Part shown: positions 8,065 to 16,362 of the stretch, one piece after another
Layout: each line of letters begins with the position of its first letter
Position numbering within the stretch: position 1 is the stretch's first letter
Source: a virus
Length of the DNA stretch: 24,721 nucleotides
Direction: 5' to 3' (one strand)
Virus record (IMG/VR): IMGVR_UViG_3300037119_001151
Location: 1 to 24,721 of that record
Program-made: the position numbers and the translations under genes
Notes under the pieces: generated by a model
What the model was told of the DNA's origin: nothing
The model's database searches: none
What the model saw: only the letters and a program-made list of their open reading frames with translations

Positions 8065-8382
8065 ATGGCCGCGCGTCAGCCCGATGTGAACGCAGCAGCT
8101 CTCGAGCGAGAGCTTCTCGTAAACCCTGATGTAATCAGGGGTCTCGCCGTACTGGGTGAGGCCATCGCGGAGGATGCGAAGGTCAACGCCGAAGCCCTTG
8201 GTCTTCGAGACTCCGGGGCTGGCATCAGGTCCATCCGCTCTGAGATCGGTGCAGACGAGGAAGGTCCCTACGTCCATGTGTCGTGGGACCAGCGCCACTT
8301 CTACATGGCATTCCACGAGCTCGGCACCAGCCACGAGAACGCCAAACCGTTCCTCCGTCCAGCGGCTGACAAGCCCCGGTAG
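8065..8382 (+). CDS. HK97 gp10-like head-tail joining protein
   Basis: A 105-residue protein whose frame is open far upstream but which reasonably starts at ATG 8065, four bases after the previous stop codon. It has an N-terminal helical part (RGLAVLGEAIAEDAKVNAEA), a charged DEEGPYVHVSW strand and the HK97 gp10 family ending FYMAFHELGTSHENAKPFLRPA. The family motif E-x-G-T-S-x-x-x-A-x-P-F-L-R-P-A is clear. Members act in the neck or tail-completion step. No strong Shine-Dalgarno site is seen, so coupling to the upstream gene is likely. A perfect seven-base hairpin lies inside its first third. Confidence 0.85.
   Translation: MAARQPDVNAAALERELLVNPDVIRGLAVLGEAIAEDAKVNAEALGLRDSGAGIRSIRSEIGADEEGPYVHVSWDQRHFYMAFHELGTSHENAKPFLRPAADKPR
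8124..8140. repeat. Perfect 7-bp inverted repeat inside the gp10-like gene
   Basis: CCCTGAT (8124-8130) and ATCAGGG (8134-8140) are exact reverse complements separated by GTA. It lies within coding sequence and is not followed by a T run, so it is not a standard terminator. Confidence 0.6.
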
Positions 8383-8420
8383 AACGACCTTCACAAACAA
8401 GCCGCCAAGGAGGCGCACTC

Positions 8421-9008
8421 ATGCCACAGCCCGCCGTTGCAACTCCGCTCCTCGCAACCGACCCGGGATTCCTCTTCTGGGCTCCCCTCGGTACCGCTGA
8501 GCCCACCCACGCTGTCACCGCGTCGGTCTTCTCCGACGTCTGGGCAGCTGCCTGGATCCGACTCGGTGCCACCGAGGAGGGCCACGCCTTCAACTGGCAG
8601 ACCAGCTACGACCCGGTCACCGTCGCCGAGCTGCTCGACCCGATCAAGTACGTCACGACCGGGCGCAACGGTTCCGTGGCGTTCGCGCTGGCGGACTTCC
8701 ACGCCAACAACGTGAAGCGCGCCCTCAACGGTGGCACGCTGACCTCCACGGGTACCGCTGCCACCACGATGACGACCTACACCCCGCCCGCCCAGGGCGC
8801 AGAGACCCGGTGCATGATCGGCTGGGAGTCGACGGACGGCACGGAGCGTCTGATCGCCTACCAGTGCATCAACACCGGCCAGGTCTCCATCCAGCGTCGC
8901 AAGGGCTCGGCCAACGCCGCGCTCCCGGTGGAGTTCCAGCTGGAGGTTCCCACCTCTGGTCTCCCGTTCAAGTACCTCACTGCGGGCGTCGCCCGTCTGG
9001 GGGCCTGA
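8421..9008 (+). CDS. Major tail (tube) protein
   Basis: A 195-residue protein forming the tail tube of stacked rings. The ATG at 8421 has AAGGAGG at 8407-8413, one of the best ribosome sites in the window, as expected for an abundant structural protein. It has the usual strand pattern: WIRLGATEEGHAFNWQTSYDPVTVAELLDPIKYVTTGRNGSVAFALADF, with a W-x-x-L-G-x-x-x-x-G start and a helix after FALADF. The C-terminus LPVEFQLEVPTSGLPFKYLTA looks like the family's closing strands. Its place directly before the tail-assembly chaperone gene fits. There is no extra immunoglobulin domain at the C-terminus. Confidence 0.87.
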   Translation: MPQPAVATPLLATDPGFLFWAPLGTAEPTHAVTASVFSDVWAAAWIRLGATEEGHAFNWQTSYDPVTVAELLDPIKYVTTGRNGSVAFALADFHANNVKRALNGGTLTSTGTAATTMTTYTPPAQGAETRCMIGWESTDGTERLIAYQCINTGQVSIQRRKGSANAALPVEFQLEVPTSGLPFKYLTAGVARLGA

Positions 9009-9011
9009 GCC

Positions 9012-9521
9012 ATGGCTCTCATCGGCGAGTTCGAAGCAGCTGTCAACGAAGCCGATCCGTCCCGAGAGCCGGATCAGTTCAAGCTCAACGGCGAGATCTT
9101 CACCGTGGCCGACGAGATCAACATCGTGGCGCTCGGCCGGTTCGCTCGGGTCGCGCGGCAGGGCGCGACCACGGACGACATGGAGGGCCTCGCGGCTCTC
9201 GTGGACACCGTGTCCTCGCTGGTCATCGACGAGGACCAGACGCGGTTCCTGGACTCCGCGAGCAAGCACCGCGCCAAGCCCGAGCTCCTGCTCGAGATCA
9301 TCCAGGCGGTGCTGGAGGCGCAGAGCGGACACCCTACCCAGCGACCCTCCGCCTCGTCGGCTGGGTCGTCGGCAACTGGGCCGAGTTCGAAGGCGCCCTC
9401 ATCCTCCGGTCCGTCGTGGCGGGACACTCCGTTCGGTCGCCGCGAGCTGGCGGCAGTGCCGGAGCTCTACCAGGACTTCCTGTCGGTGGAGGGCAACGGC
9501 GAGAAGGTCCTCGCGGGCTGA
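9012..9521 (+). CDS. Tail-assembly chaperone, upstream frame (G-like)
   Basis: The shorter 169-residue product of the two-frame chaperone locus. It coats the tape measure protein during tail assembly and is not found in mature virions in related phages. Residues 1 to about 100 are helical (IVALGRFARVARQGATTDDMEGLAALVDTVSSLV). The G-H-P-T-Q-R-P-S-A-S-S-A-G motif follows, with a Ser/Pro-rich linker; this resembles the actinophage 'GRPTxxPSxSSxG' stretch in these proteins. The end is RRELAAVPELYQDFLSVEGNGEKVLAG. The ATG at 9012 lies three bases after the tail-tube stop. A second frame continues past the stop codon and gives the longer product. Confidence 0.85.
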   Translation: MALIGEFEAAVNEADPSREPDQFKLNGEIFTVADEINIVALGRFARVARQGATTDDMEGLAALVDTVSSLVIDEDQTRFLDSASKHRAKPELLLEIIQAVLEAQSGHPTQRPSASSAGSSATGPSSKAPSSSGPSWRDTPFGRRELAAVPELYQDFLSVEGNGEKVLAG

Positions 9522-9745
9522 CCAGCTGGCCGCTGCGGAAGCTGTTGAACACAGCCTACGCGTACCTGGCTGAGCAGGCAGAGGCTGCTGATGCAGTAGC
9601 CCTGCCTGCTTACAGGGTAGCCCAGCTGAAGGAAGACGAGATTCACGCGAACAGCCGACGGACAGCTCTGGACAGCTGGCTCGAAGCTCCCATGGGCAGG
9701 ACGGCTGAACGTGAAGATGCCCTCGTACGGTTCCTCACGAGTTAG
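9012..9745 (+). CDS. Tail-assembly chaperone fusion (GT-like) by -1 frameshift
   Basis: Extended product in which translation leaves the upstream frame and continues in the -1 frame to the stop codon at 9743-9745. The downstream part after the stop codon at 9519 reads LTSWPLRKLLNTAYAYLAEQ... and then AYRVAQLKEDEIHANSRRTALDSWLEAPMG, typical of a T-like tail. The gene order (tail tube, two-frame chaperone, tape measure) strongly implies frameshifting. No canonical X-XXY-YYZ site is present in the correct phase in the last about 70 codons. The best available point is the terminal GGC before TGA (G-GGC-TGA), which gives about 244 residues. Starting independently at TTG 9545 after a weak GGAAG is possible but would lose the beginning of the conserved tail. 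The exact junction is unproven. Confidence 0.65.
9523..9544 (+). promoter_or_regulatory. Hairpin just after the chaperone stop codon, possible frameshift stimulator
   Basis: CAGCT (9523-9527) can pair with AGCTG (9540-9544), and CCG (9530-9532) with CGG (9536-9538) around a CTG loop, with a GG/A internal bulge. It begins four bases after the GGC codon that ends the upstream frame. Its position suits a frameshift stimulator, but this is inference. Confidence 0.4.
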
Positions 9746-9748
9746 GGG
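9744..9748 (+). promoter_or_regulatory. Ribosome binding site for tape measure start choice
   Basis: AGGGG overlaps the stop codon of the chaperone's second frame. Three possible starts follow in one frame: TTG 9749, GTG 9752 and GTG 9755. Only GTG 9755 has a normal spacing of six bases, so it is preferred. Confidence 0.6.
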
Positions 9749-9754
9749 TTGGTG

Positions 9755-12700
9755 GTGACTTCACTCTCGTCGGTCTTCATTGAGGTCCGCCCCGACACCT
9801 CGGGCTTCTCCTCCGAGCTGAAGACCAAGCTGTCCAAGACCCGTGAGGCGATCGACGTCGCGGCCAGCCTGGACACGAAGAAGTTCGACGCCCAGCTCGC
9901 TTCTCTGAAGACCGAGCTCCGCACCATTCAGCTGACCAGGGCGAACATCCAGGCGGACACCACCGCTGCCAACCTGCGCATCAAGCAGCTGAAGCTGGAC
10001 ATCGCTGGGCTCGACAAGAAGGTCAAGCTCGGCGGCGACACCAGCGAGCTGACCGCGAAGATCCTCGCGGCCAAGGCCGAGATCGCTTCCCTGGGTGGCG
10101 TAAAGGCCAAGCTCTCGATCGACACGGCCCAGGCCAGCTCGAACATCCGCGTGCTCAAGGCGCAGTTGCAGGCGTTCGATTCTGTCGGAGGAGGCGGAGG
10201 CGGGGGCGGGGGCAGCAAGGGTGGCCTCCTGGGAGGCTCCGCCTCCTTCGACCTTGGGAAGATCTTCTCGCTCTACAAGGTTCCTGCTGTAGTTACAGGG
10301 CTTTCGCTTGTCACGGGTGCGGTCGCCGCGCTCGGCGCCGCCTCGGTCGGAGCTGTCGCTGGGTCAGCTCCGCTTGTCGGCGTACTTGCAGCGTACCCGG
10401 CTGTTGCCCTCGCTGCGGGCCAGGCCATGGCTGTCACCAAGCTGTCCTTCAACGGATTCGGTGACGCACTCAAGGCGTTGAACGACCCAGCCACAGACCC
10501 GAAGAAGCTCGCCGAAGCTCTGGATAAGCTGCCTCCCCCGATGCAGCGTCTGGCTCGAGAGGTCTCTGCCGTCCAGCAGGGTGGGCAGATCGACCGGCTG
10601 CGCAACGCGCTCTCAGCTGAGATCGCTCCTGGTCTGTCCAAGGCTCTCAAGTCCGCAGTCGATCTACTGCCCATCGTGCGCAGGGAAGGCTCTGGCACGG
10701 CCAAGGTCCTGGGTGACCTCGCTGCGTCGGCTGCTCAGTCCGCGGACACCCCGTTCTTCAAGGGCCAGCTCTCCCGCATCATGGAGACCAACAACGTCGC
10801 CCTGAAGAACGGTGGCACCGCAGCCATCTCACTGGCGCACGCCCTCTTCAACATCGTGGACGCCTTCCGTCCAGTCCTCGTGTCCATGAGCGAGTACGCC
10901 GTGCGCGGCGCCAAGTACCTGGAGACCACCACCAGAGCAGGGCTCGAGACCGGCAAGCTCGGTGCCTTCTTCGAGCGGAGCTGGAAGCTCGCCCGTGAGT
11001 TCGGTGCTGTCATCCGTGACCTCGCCGTTGGACTGTTCAACGTGGGCAAGGCCAGCAGCTCTATGTCGGGCTTCCTGGGCAAGAGTCTCACTGACGGAGC
11101 CAAGGGGTTCCGGGAGTTCACCGAGAGCACCAAGGGCCAGAACAGCCTGAAGAGGTTCTTCGAGGAGTCCATCCCGGTGGTGCGGGAGTTCGGCCTCCTG
11201 ATCGGGACTGTGGCTCGCGGCATGGCTCGGATGTCCACGGATTCCAACCTGGTCCCGGTCATCAAGCAGATCCGGACCGAGCTTGTGCCCGCCATCGGCG
11301 AGCTCGCCTCGGGCGTCGGCAAGTCCTTCGGTCCGGCGCTGATCAGCGCGGCTACGGCCTTCATCAAGTTCAACAACGCGCTGACCTTCTCACCTCTGGC
11401 AGCTGTTCTGCAGATCATGGCCAACATCGTGATCAAGGTCTCCGACGGAATTGCCGGCTTGCCGTCTCCGCTGAACAAGGTCCTGGCTACCATGCTTGCG
11501 CTGTCGGTCGGTGTCAAGGCAGCGGCCTTCGCTGGCGGAGCTCTGGTGAACGTGTTCGGCCCCATGGCCACCGCGATCAACCTGGTGGCTACAGCGGAGG
11601 GTCGAGCCACCATAGCGACCAACCTTCACACTGCGTCGACGAAGATCTCGGCTGCAGCTGCCAAGACCTTCGCTGCGGTGCAGTGGCTGGTCAATGCAGC
11701 GCTCACAGCCAACCCCATCGGCATCGTGGTGGTCGCGCTGGCTGCCCTTGCCGCTGGACTGATCTACGCGTACAAGCACTCGAAGACCTTCCGTGAGATC
11801 GTCAACGGTGCGTTCAGCGCTGTGAAGAACGTCATGGGCTCGGTGGTCAATTGGATCAGTGACACCCTGATCCCCTTCTTCACCAAGAAGATCCCGGCTG
11901 CGTTCCAGGCTACGGTCCAGTGGGTGAAGAGCAATTGGGGAGTCATCCTCGCCATCCTCACCGGACCCATCGGTCTGGCGACTCGGTTTATCTCGAGCCA
12001 CTGGGACGACATCACCGGCTACTTCAAGGCGGGTCTCCGGTTCATCGGCGGGGTGTTCAAGACCGAGTGGAACGGTCTGCGGGCGATCATCATGACCCCG
12101 ATCAATCTGGCCAAGGACGCCATCCAGAACATCTTCGGCGAGGGCGGTCCGATCCGCTCCGCGTTCTCCCGAGCTGTCACAGCCATCGGCAACATCTGGG
12201 ACGGACTGAAGGCAGCCGCGAAGGCGCCCGTCAACTTCATCATCAACACCGTCTACAACAACGGTATCCGCAAGGTTGTCAACGCCCTCCCCGGCGTGCC
12301 GAACCTGCCCGAGCTGAAGGGGTTCTCCTCTGGTGGGTACACCGGTCCCGGAGCTCGCCACCAGGTCGCGGGCGTTGTCCACGCGGGAGAGGTCGTGTTC
12401 GACCAGCCCGCTGTCAAGGCCGCTGGTGGAGCGCAGGCCCTCGACTCGTTCCGGCAGGGACTGAAGGCGGGCATCGCGAAGCTCCCCGGCTACGCTTCAG
12501 GCGGGGTCGTCTGGCCGACCGTCGGTCGTCGGGTCTCCACCTACGCAGGTCACGACGGTGTCGACATCAACCAGCCACCGGGTCCAGACTTCGGCGCACC
12601 GATCTACGCCTACCGAGCTGGCCGTGTCACCTACGCGGGATCCGGTCGTGGCTACGGCCAGGCGGTCTTCGAGAAGGCCGCAGGATTCCCAGAGGTTGTC

Positions 12701-13723
12701 TACGGGCACATGTCCCGGATCCTCACCCAGACAGGAGCGCTGCTTCGAGCTGGCCAGGTCATCGGCCGCGTCGGCGCCACCGGCAACGCCTCGGGACCGC
12801 ACCTCCACTTCGGCCACCCTGGTGGCTCCTACGCCCAGGCTCTTGCCCTTCTGCGCGGGGCAGGAGCTGACGGCTCGGGGTCTGCCGGGGTTGGTGTCAG
12901 TTCAGCCATCGGCGGCACGGCCTACACAGGCCCGTCTGAGGCCGATGTCTCTGGGGGCCTGAACCCGGCCAAGTGGATCTCCCAGCTGAAGAAGCTGGGA
13001 GGCTGGGGACCCATGCTCGGTGGGTTTGTCGGGAACATCGCTGGGAACGTCAAGGACTGGGCTCTCGGCAAGGTGAAGGCCGCCATCTCCGCAGCGGGGA
13101 GCTTTGCGAGCTCCAAGCTCTCCGGCGGGGTCAACCGCTGGTCCGACACCGTGCGTAGGGTGCTGGACGACATGAACGAGCCCTCTAGCCTGATCGGCAA
13201 GGTGCTTCGCCGGATGGACCAGGAAAGCGGTGGCAACCCGGCTGCGGTCAACCGCTCGGACAGCAACTGGAAGGCGGGCCACCCGTCCGTCGGTCTGATG
13301 CAGGTCATTCGCGGAACGTACTCCGCCTACAAGCCGAACCCGGACGAGGGTCCGTACTCCTACGGTGTGAGCATGAACCCGTACTCCAACATCTACGCGG
13401 GTCTGAACTATGCGCGCAACCGCTACAGCTCGATCGCCGCAGCCATGGACAAGGCGGGCGGCTACGACAGTGGCGGCGTGGCGTTGGGCCAGGGCTACAT
13501 GGCCAAGAACGTGATTGCTCCGGAGCGCGTCCTGTCACCCCGGCAGACAGCTTCCTTCGACAAGCTGGTCGCGACGCTGGAGCGTGACGACCGAAGGGTG
13601 GAGAGGGTGATGGGCGCGCCGCTCATCGGCTCGGCGATCATCCGCGAGACAGTGGACCTTGAAAGGTACGAACGAGAGCGCGCTTTCCGTGAGCGCAGGA
13701 CGAATCTAGGTGGAGCATGGTAA
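9755..13723 (+). CDS. Tape measure protein with M23 peptidase and lytic transglycosylase domains
   Basis: Fills the tail tube, sets its length and enters the cell envelope on infection; 1322 residues from the preferred GTG. The N-terminus (VFIEVRPDTSGFSSELK) is the usual family start, followed by charged coiled-coil sequence and an eight-glycine run near residues 147-155. Hydrophobic segments lie at about 180-226, 575-600 and 652-672. A GGYTGPGARHQVAGVVHAGE motif precedes the enzymatic part. An M23-type domain (about 905-1030) has H933/D937 in HDGVDI and H1016/H1018 in HLHF. A goose-lysozyme-like transglycosylase (about 1145-1235) has the presumed catalytic Glu1157 in DQESGGNPAAVN and SVGLMQV. 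Both active-site patterns look intact. They probably make a local hole in peptidoglycan for DNA entry. The gene overlaps the next by seven bases. Confidence 0.95.
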   Translation: MTSLSSVFIEVRPDTSGFSSELKTKLSKTREAIDVAASLDTKKFDAQLASLKTELRTIQLTRANIQADTTAANLRIKQLKLDIAGLDKKVKLGGDTSELTAKILAAKAEIASLGGVKAKLSIDTAQASSNIRVLKAQLQAFDSVGGGGGGGGGSKGGLLGGSASFDLGKIFSLYKVPAVVTGLSLVTGAVAALGAASVGAVAGSAPLVGVLAAYPAVALAAGQAMAVTKLSFNGFGDALKALNDPATDPKKLAEALDKLPPPMQRLAREVSAVQQGGQIDRLRNALSAEIAPGLSKALKSAVDLLPIVRREGSGTAKVLGDLAASAAQSADTPFFKGQLSRIMETNNVALKNGGTAAISLAHALFNIVDAFRPVLVSMSEYAVRGAKYLETTTRAGLETGKLGAFFERSWKLAREFGAVIRDLAVGLFNVGKASSSMSGFLGKSLTDGAKGFREFTESTKGQNSLKRFFEESIPVVREFGLLIGTVARGMARMSTDSNLVPVIKQIRTELVPAIGELASGVGKSFGPALISAATAFIKFNNALTFSPLAAVLQIMANIVIKVSDGIAGLPSPLNKVLATMLALSVGVKAAAFAGGALVNVFGPMATAINLVATAEGRATIATNLHTASTKISAAAAKTFAAVQWLVNAALTANPIGIVVVALAALAAGLIYAYKHSKTFREIVNGAFSAVKNVMGSVVNWISDTLIPFFTKKIPAAFQATVQWVKSNWGVILAILTGPIGLATRFISSHWDDITGYFKAGLRFIGGVFKTEWNGLRAIIMTPINLAKDAIQNIFGEGGPIRSAFSRAVTAIGNIWDGLKAAAKAPVNFIINTVYNNGIRKVVNALPGVPNLPELKGFSSGGYTGPGARHQVAGVVHAGEVVFDQPAVKAAGGAQALDSFRQGLKAGIAKLPGYASGGVVWPTVGRRVSTYAGHDGVDINQPPGPDFGAPIYAYRAGRVTYAGSGRGYGQAVFEKAAGFPEVVYGHMSRILTQTGALLRAGQVIGRVGATGNASGPHLHFGHPGGSYAQALALLRGAGADGSGSAGVGVSSAIGGTAYTGPSEADVSGGLNPAKWISQLKKLGGWGPMLGGFVGNIAGNVKDWALGKVKAAISAAGSFASSKLSGGVNRWSDTVRRVLDDMNEPSSLIGKVLRRMDQESGGNPAAVNRSDSNWKAGHPSVGLMQVIRGTYSAYKPNPDEGPYSYGVSMNPYSNIYAGLNYARNRYSSIAAAMDKAGGYDSGGVALGQGYMAKNVIAPERVLSPRQTASFDKLVATLERDDRRVERVMGAPLIGSAIIRETVDLERYERERAFRERRTNLGGAW

Positions 13724-16362
13724 TCGGAATCACAGCGGGTACACCCGTACAGAGCGGTGGCACGACCTACGTCGCAAGTCAGAACGTGTCCACTCCAGCT
13801 CTGACGACGGGTGACATCCACGTCATCGTCGTCAGCATCGTGGTCGGCGGTGGATCTCCGGTGGCCACGCTCACTGGCGCACCCACGAACTACACGCAGC
13901 TGACCAACGGCTACTACGAGTTCGACCAGGCGTCCAACGCGGCCATCTACGTCTTCTACCGACAGGCCACCGGCTCGGTCTCCTCGGGCACTGCCACCGT
14001 CACAGCCTCGGGCAGCCAGACCGCCAAGTTTGCGGTCGTCCCGTTCACCATCACTGGTGCGGACACCACCACGCCCTTCCAGATCTCCGGAAACCAGGGT
14101 GGCCTGGGAGCTCCGACCCTGACACCGGCCACGAGCGACAAGACGCTCATCACCTTCCACGGCAACCGCGAGTCCAACTCCACCCCGTCAGCGGGGTTCA
14201 CCTGGACCGCTCCGTCCGGCATGAGCAACATCGGCTCCATCTCGTCGACGACCTCCAACGGTGGTGCTCAGGTCGGCGCGGGCTCCTTCTACCTGACGCT
14301 GTCCTCGACCTCCGCAACGGGCACGAAGACCGCGACTACCTCGAACACCGCTTCCCCTGCAATCGCTGGGTCGATCTCCGTACTGGTCACCCCTGCCGTC
14401 GCGGGCAACACCGCTCCGTCTGCTCCGCTCATCAGCGCGACTCCCGGTGACACCCAGAACGTCATCAACTGGACGGCTCCGAACAACGGTGGCTCCGCCA
14501 TCACGGGCTACACCCTTCAGCGGCGCAGCCCGGCAGGCTCCGGCACCTTCACCACCATCAACAGCCCGGCTGCCGGAGCCACGAGCTTCACCGACACCGG
14601 TCGCACCAATGGGACGAGCTACGGCTACCAGCTCTCCGCCACCAACGCGATCGGCACCTCGGCGTACTCCAACGAGGCGTCGGCCACCCCGACGGCAGCT
14701 GCGTCCACGGGCTACACCGCCATCGTCCTGGCGACCAACCCGGCTCACTACTACCCGCTGAACACCACGAACACCACCACCGACATCGGCAACGCGGCGA
14801 CGAAGATCAACGCCACCAACAACGGCGGTGTCACGTTCGACAGCACCACGGTGAACGGCACGAGCGTCGACTCCGCCCGGTTCTCAGGCAGCAACTACCT
14901 GCAGCTCGCGAACAGCCAGGACTTCTCGGTCACGAAGACCAAGGAGCTGACGATCATGTGCCACTTGATCGTCGACGACTACGACACCTACGCGAGCTCC
15001 AGCCAGTACACCCACTACATGGGCAAGGGTGATTCGGCCAACAACTCGCACGAGTGGACCATGCGGGCCTACCAGACCACCACCTCGGACAACCGTCCGA
15101 AGCGGCACTCCTGCTACTACTACCTGCCTGCAGGTGGTCAGGGCAACGGGTCCTACGCCCAGCCGAACCTGGCCGGTGCGGTCTCGGGTGAGATCAACCT
15201 GACGGCTCCCGAGACCGCCACCCTGGCCATTGGTCAGGAGCACGTCGTCATCGCGCAGTACTGGACCACCGGCTCGGGCTCAGCTCCGGGTGGCATCAAG
15301 ATCTGGTACAACGGTCGCAACTGTGACACCGACACGATGTCCGGTGGCACCGCTCCGGCGCCCGGCATCATCCCGCAGTGGACCACCGAGCCGGTCCGCA
15401 TCGGTCGCCGCGAGGCAGGCGCGAGCTCGGGCAGCCTGAAGGGTCGGATCCGGCGAGTCGGCTTCTGGAACAGGCTCCTCTCCTCTACGGAGATCGGCAC
15501 CCTGACCAACACCACCAACCGAGCTCTGTCGGAGGGCGCCTCGGGATCTGGCACCACGCCGTCCCCGCCGAGCCAGCCAGTCAACGTTCAGGGCGTCCGC
15601 AACACCAGCATCAACGCGGTCGCCACGGTCACCTGGGAAGCTCCGCTCCTGCCGGGCAGCTCGGCGGTCACGGGTTACATCGTCACCCACGACAACGGCG
15701 GGGCGGGCTCCCCGGTGGTCTCGGCAGTGCTGGGGTCCGGCGTGAGGTCCTACGACCTTACGGCTCTTCCCAACGTCACGGTGACGGTCCAGGTGGTGGC
15801 CAGGAACGCGGTCGGCGACTCCACACCAGGTGTCGACCAGATCCCGCCGAACGCCAGCCTGCCGCTGATCGGCACCCTGTCGGACAACTTCAACGCGAAC
15901 CCCTACGCCAACAGGGTCTTCCAGACCGGGGTCAGCCAGATCAACAACCAGCTGGAGCTGACACCCACGGACGCCACGCCACGGGGCACCTACATCCGTG
16001 GGGACTTCCGGTCCCAGGCGATGTTCTACAAGATGACACCGAGCACCACGACGAACGCGATCACCTGCATGTACGTGCGGTCGACCTCGCAGCCGACCAG
16101 GCAGATCCGCATCGCGGTTCTGAACGGGACCATCATCGGACGCTTCGACGACGGCAGCCCTGACGCCTCGTCCTCGACGCGGGTCTTCAGTGCGGTCAAC
16201 GACAAGTACTGGAGAATCTCCCACGACGGCACGAACATCCTCCTCCAGACCAGTCCAAACGCAACAACCTGGAACTCGCTGGCGCGGAGCAACTTCGCCG
16301 CTCCGACCTGGTTGAACGACGTCCAGGCGGGGATCGAGACCTACATCAACACGAGCCTCTGA
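13717..16362 (+). CDS. Large minor tail protein with fibronectin III and LamG-like domains
   Basis: An 881-residue virion protein, probably adhesive. Rough order: residues 1-230, beta-rich domain with TTGDIHVIVVSI and an NYTQL strand; 235-328, fibronectin type III (PSAPLISATPGDTQ, INWTAPNNGGSAITGYTL, YGYQLSATNAIGTSAYSNE); 340-605, concanavalin/LamG-like domain (HYYPLN, SARFSGSNYLQL, GGIKIWYNGR, KGRIRRVGFWNRLLS); 617-710, second fibronectin type III (VTWEAPLLPGSSAVTGYIV); 715-881, jelly-roll-like end beginning LSDNFNANPYANRVF. The fibronectin and LamG-like modules commonly bind sugars or surface polymers in phage tails. The ATG at 13717 is inside the tape measure gene, after AGGTGGAG. It lies unusually before the Dit-like gene. 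Receptor and host ligand are not readable from sequence. Confidence 0.82.
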   Translation: MVIGITAGTPVQSGGTTYVASQNVSTPALTTGDIHVIVVSIVVGGGSPVATLTGAPTNYTQLTNGYYEFDQASNAAIYVFYRQATGSVSSGTATVTASGSQTAKFAVVPFTITGADTTTPFQISGNQGGLGAPTLTPATSDKTLITFHGNRESNSTPSAGFTWTAPSGMSNIGSISSTTSNGGAQVGAGSFYLTLSSTSATGTKTATTSNTASPAIAGSISVLVTPAVAGNTAPSAPLISATPGDTQNVINWTAPNNGGSAITGYTLQRRSPAGSGTFTTINSPAAGATSFTDTGRTNGTSYGYQLSATNAIGTSAYSNEASATPTAAASTGYTAIVLATNPAHYYPLNTTNTTTDIGNAATKINATNNGGVTFDSTTVNGTSVDSARFSGSNYLQLANSQDFSVTKTKELTIMCHLIVDDYDTYASSSQYTHYMGKGDSANNSHEWTMRAYQTTTSDNRPKRHSCYYYLPAGGQGNGSYAQPNLAGAVSGEINLTAPETATLAIGQEHVVIAQYWTTGSGSAPGGIKIWYNGRNCDTDTMSGGTAPAPGIIPQWTTEPVRIGRREAGASSGSLKGRIRRVGFWNRLLSSTEIGTLTNTTNRALSEGASGSGTTPSPPSQPVNVQGVRNTSINAVATVTWEAPLLPGSSAVTGYIVTHDNGGAGSPVVSAVLGSGVRSYDLTALPNVTVTVQVVARNAVGDSTPGVDQIPPNASLPLIGTLSDNFNANPYANRVFQTGVSQINNQLELTPTDATPRGTYIRGDFRSQAMFYKMTPSTTTNAITCMYVRSTSQPTRQIRIAVLNGTIIGRFDDGSPDASSSTRVFSAVNDKYWRISHDGTNILLQTSPNATTWNSLARSNFAAPTWLNDVQAGIETYINTSL

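Noticed and set aside
9340-9420. The -1 frame here looks coding by third-position G/C (LRLVGWVVGNWAEFEGALILRS)
   Set aside because: Its third positions are the second positions of the upstream frame's Ser, Ala, Pro, Gly, Thr and Arg codons, which are C or G anyway. The Ser/Pro linker in the main frame matches the chaperone motif, and the -1 frame loses coding character after 9420.
11390-12382. 330-residue reverse-strand frame and a 316-residue forward frame within the tape measure gene
   Set aside because: Both are low-complexity Arg/Asp or Arg/Gly/Ser-rich shadows of the tape measure reading frame, and neither has a ribosome site.
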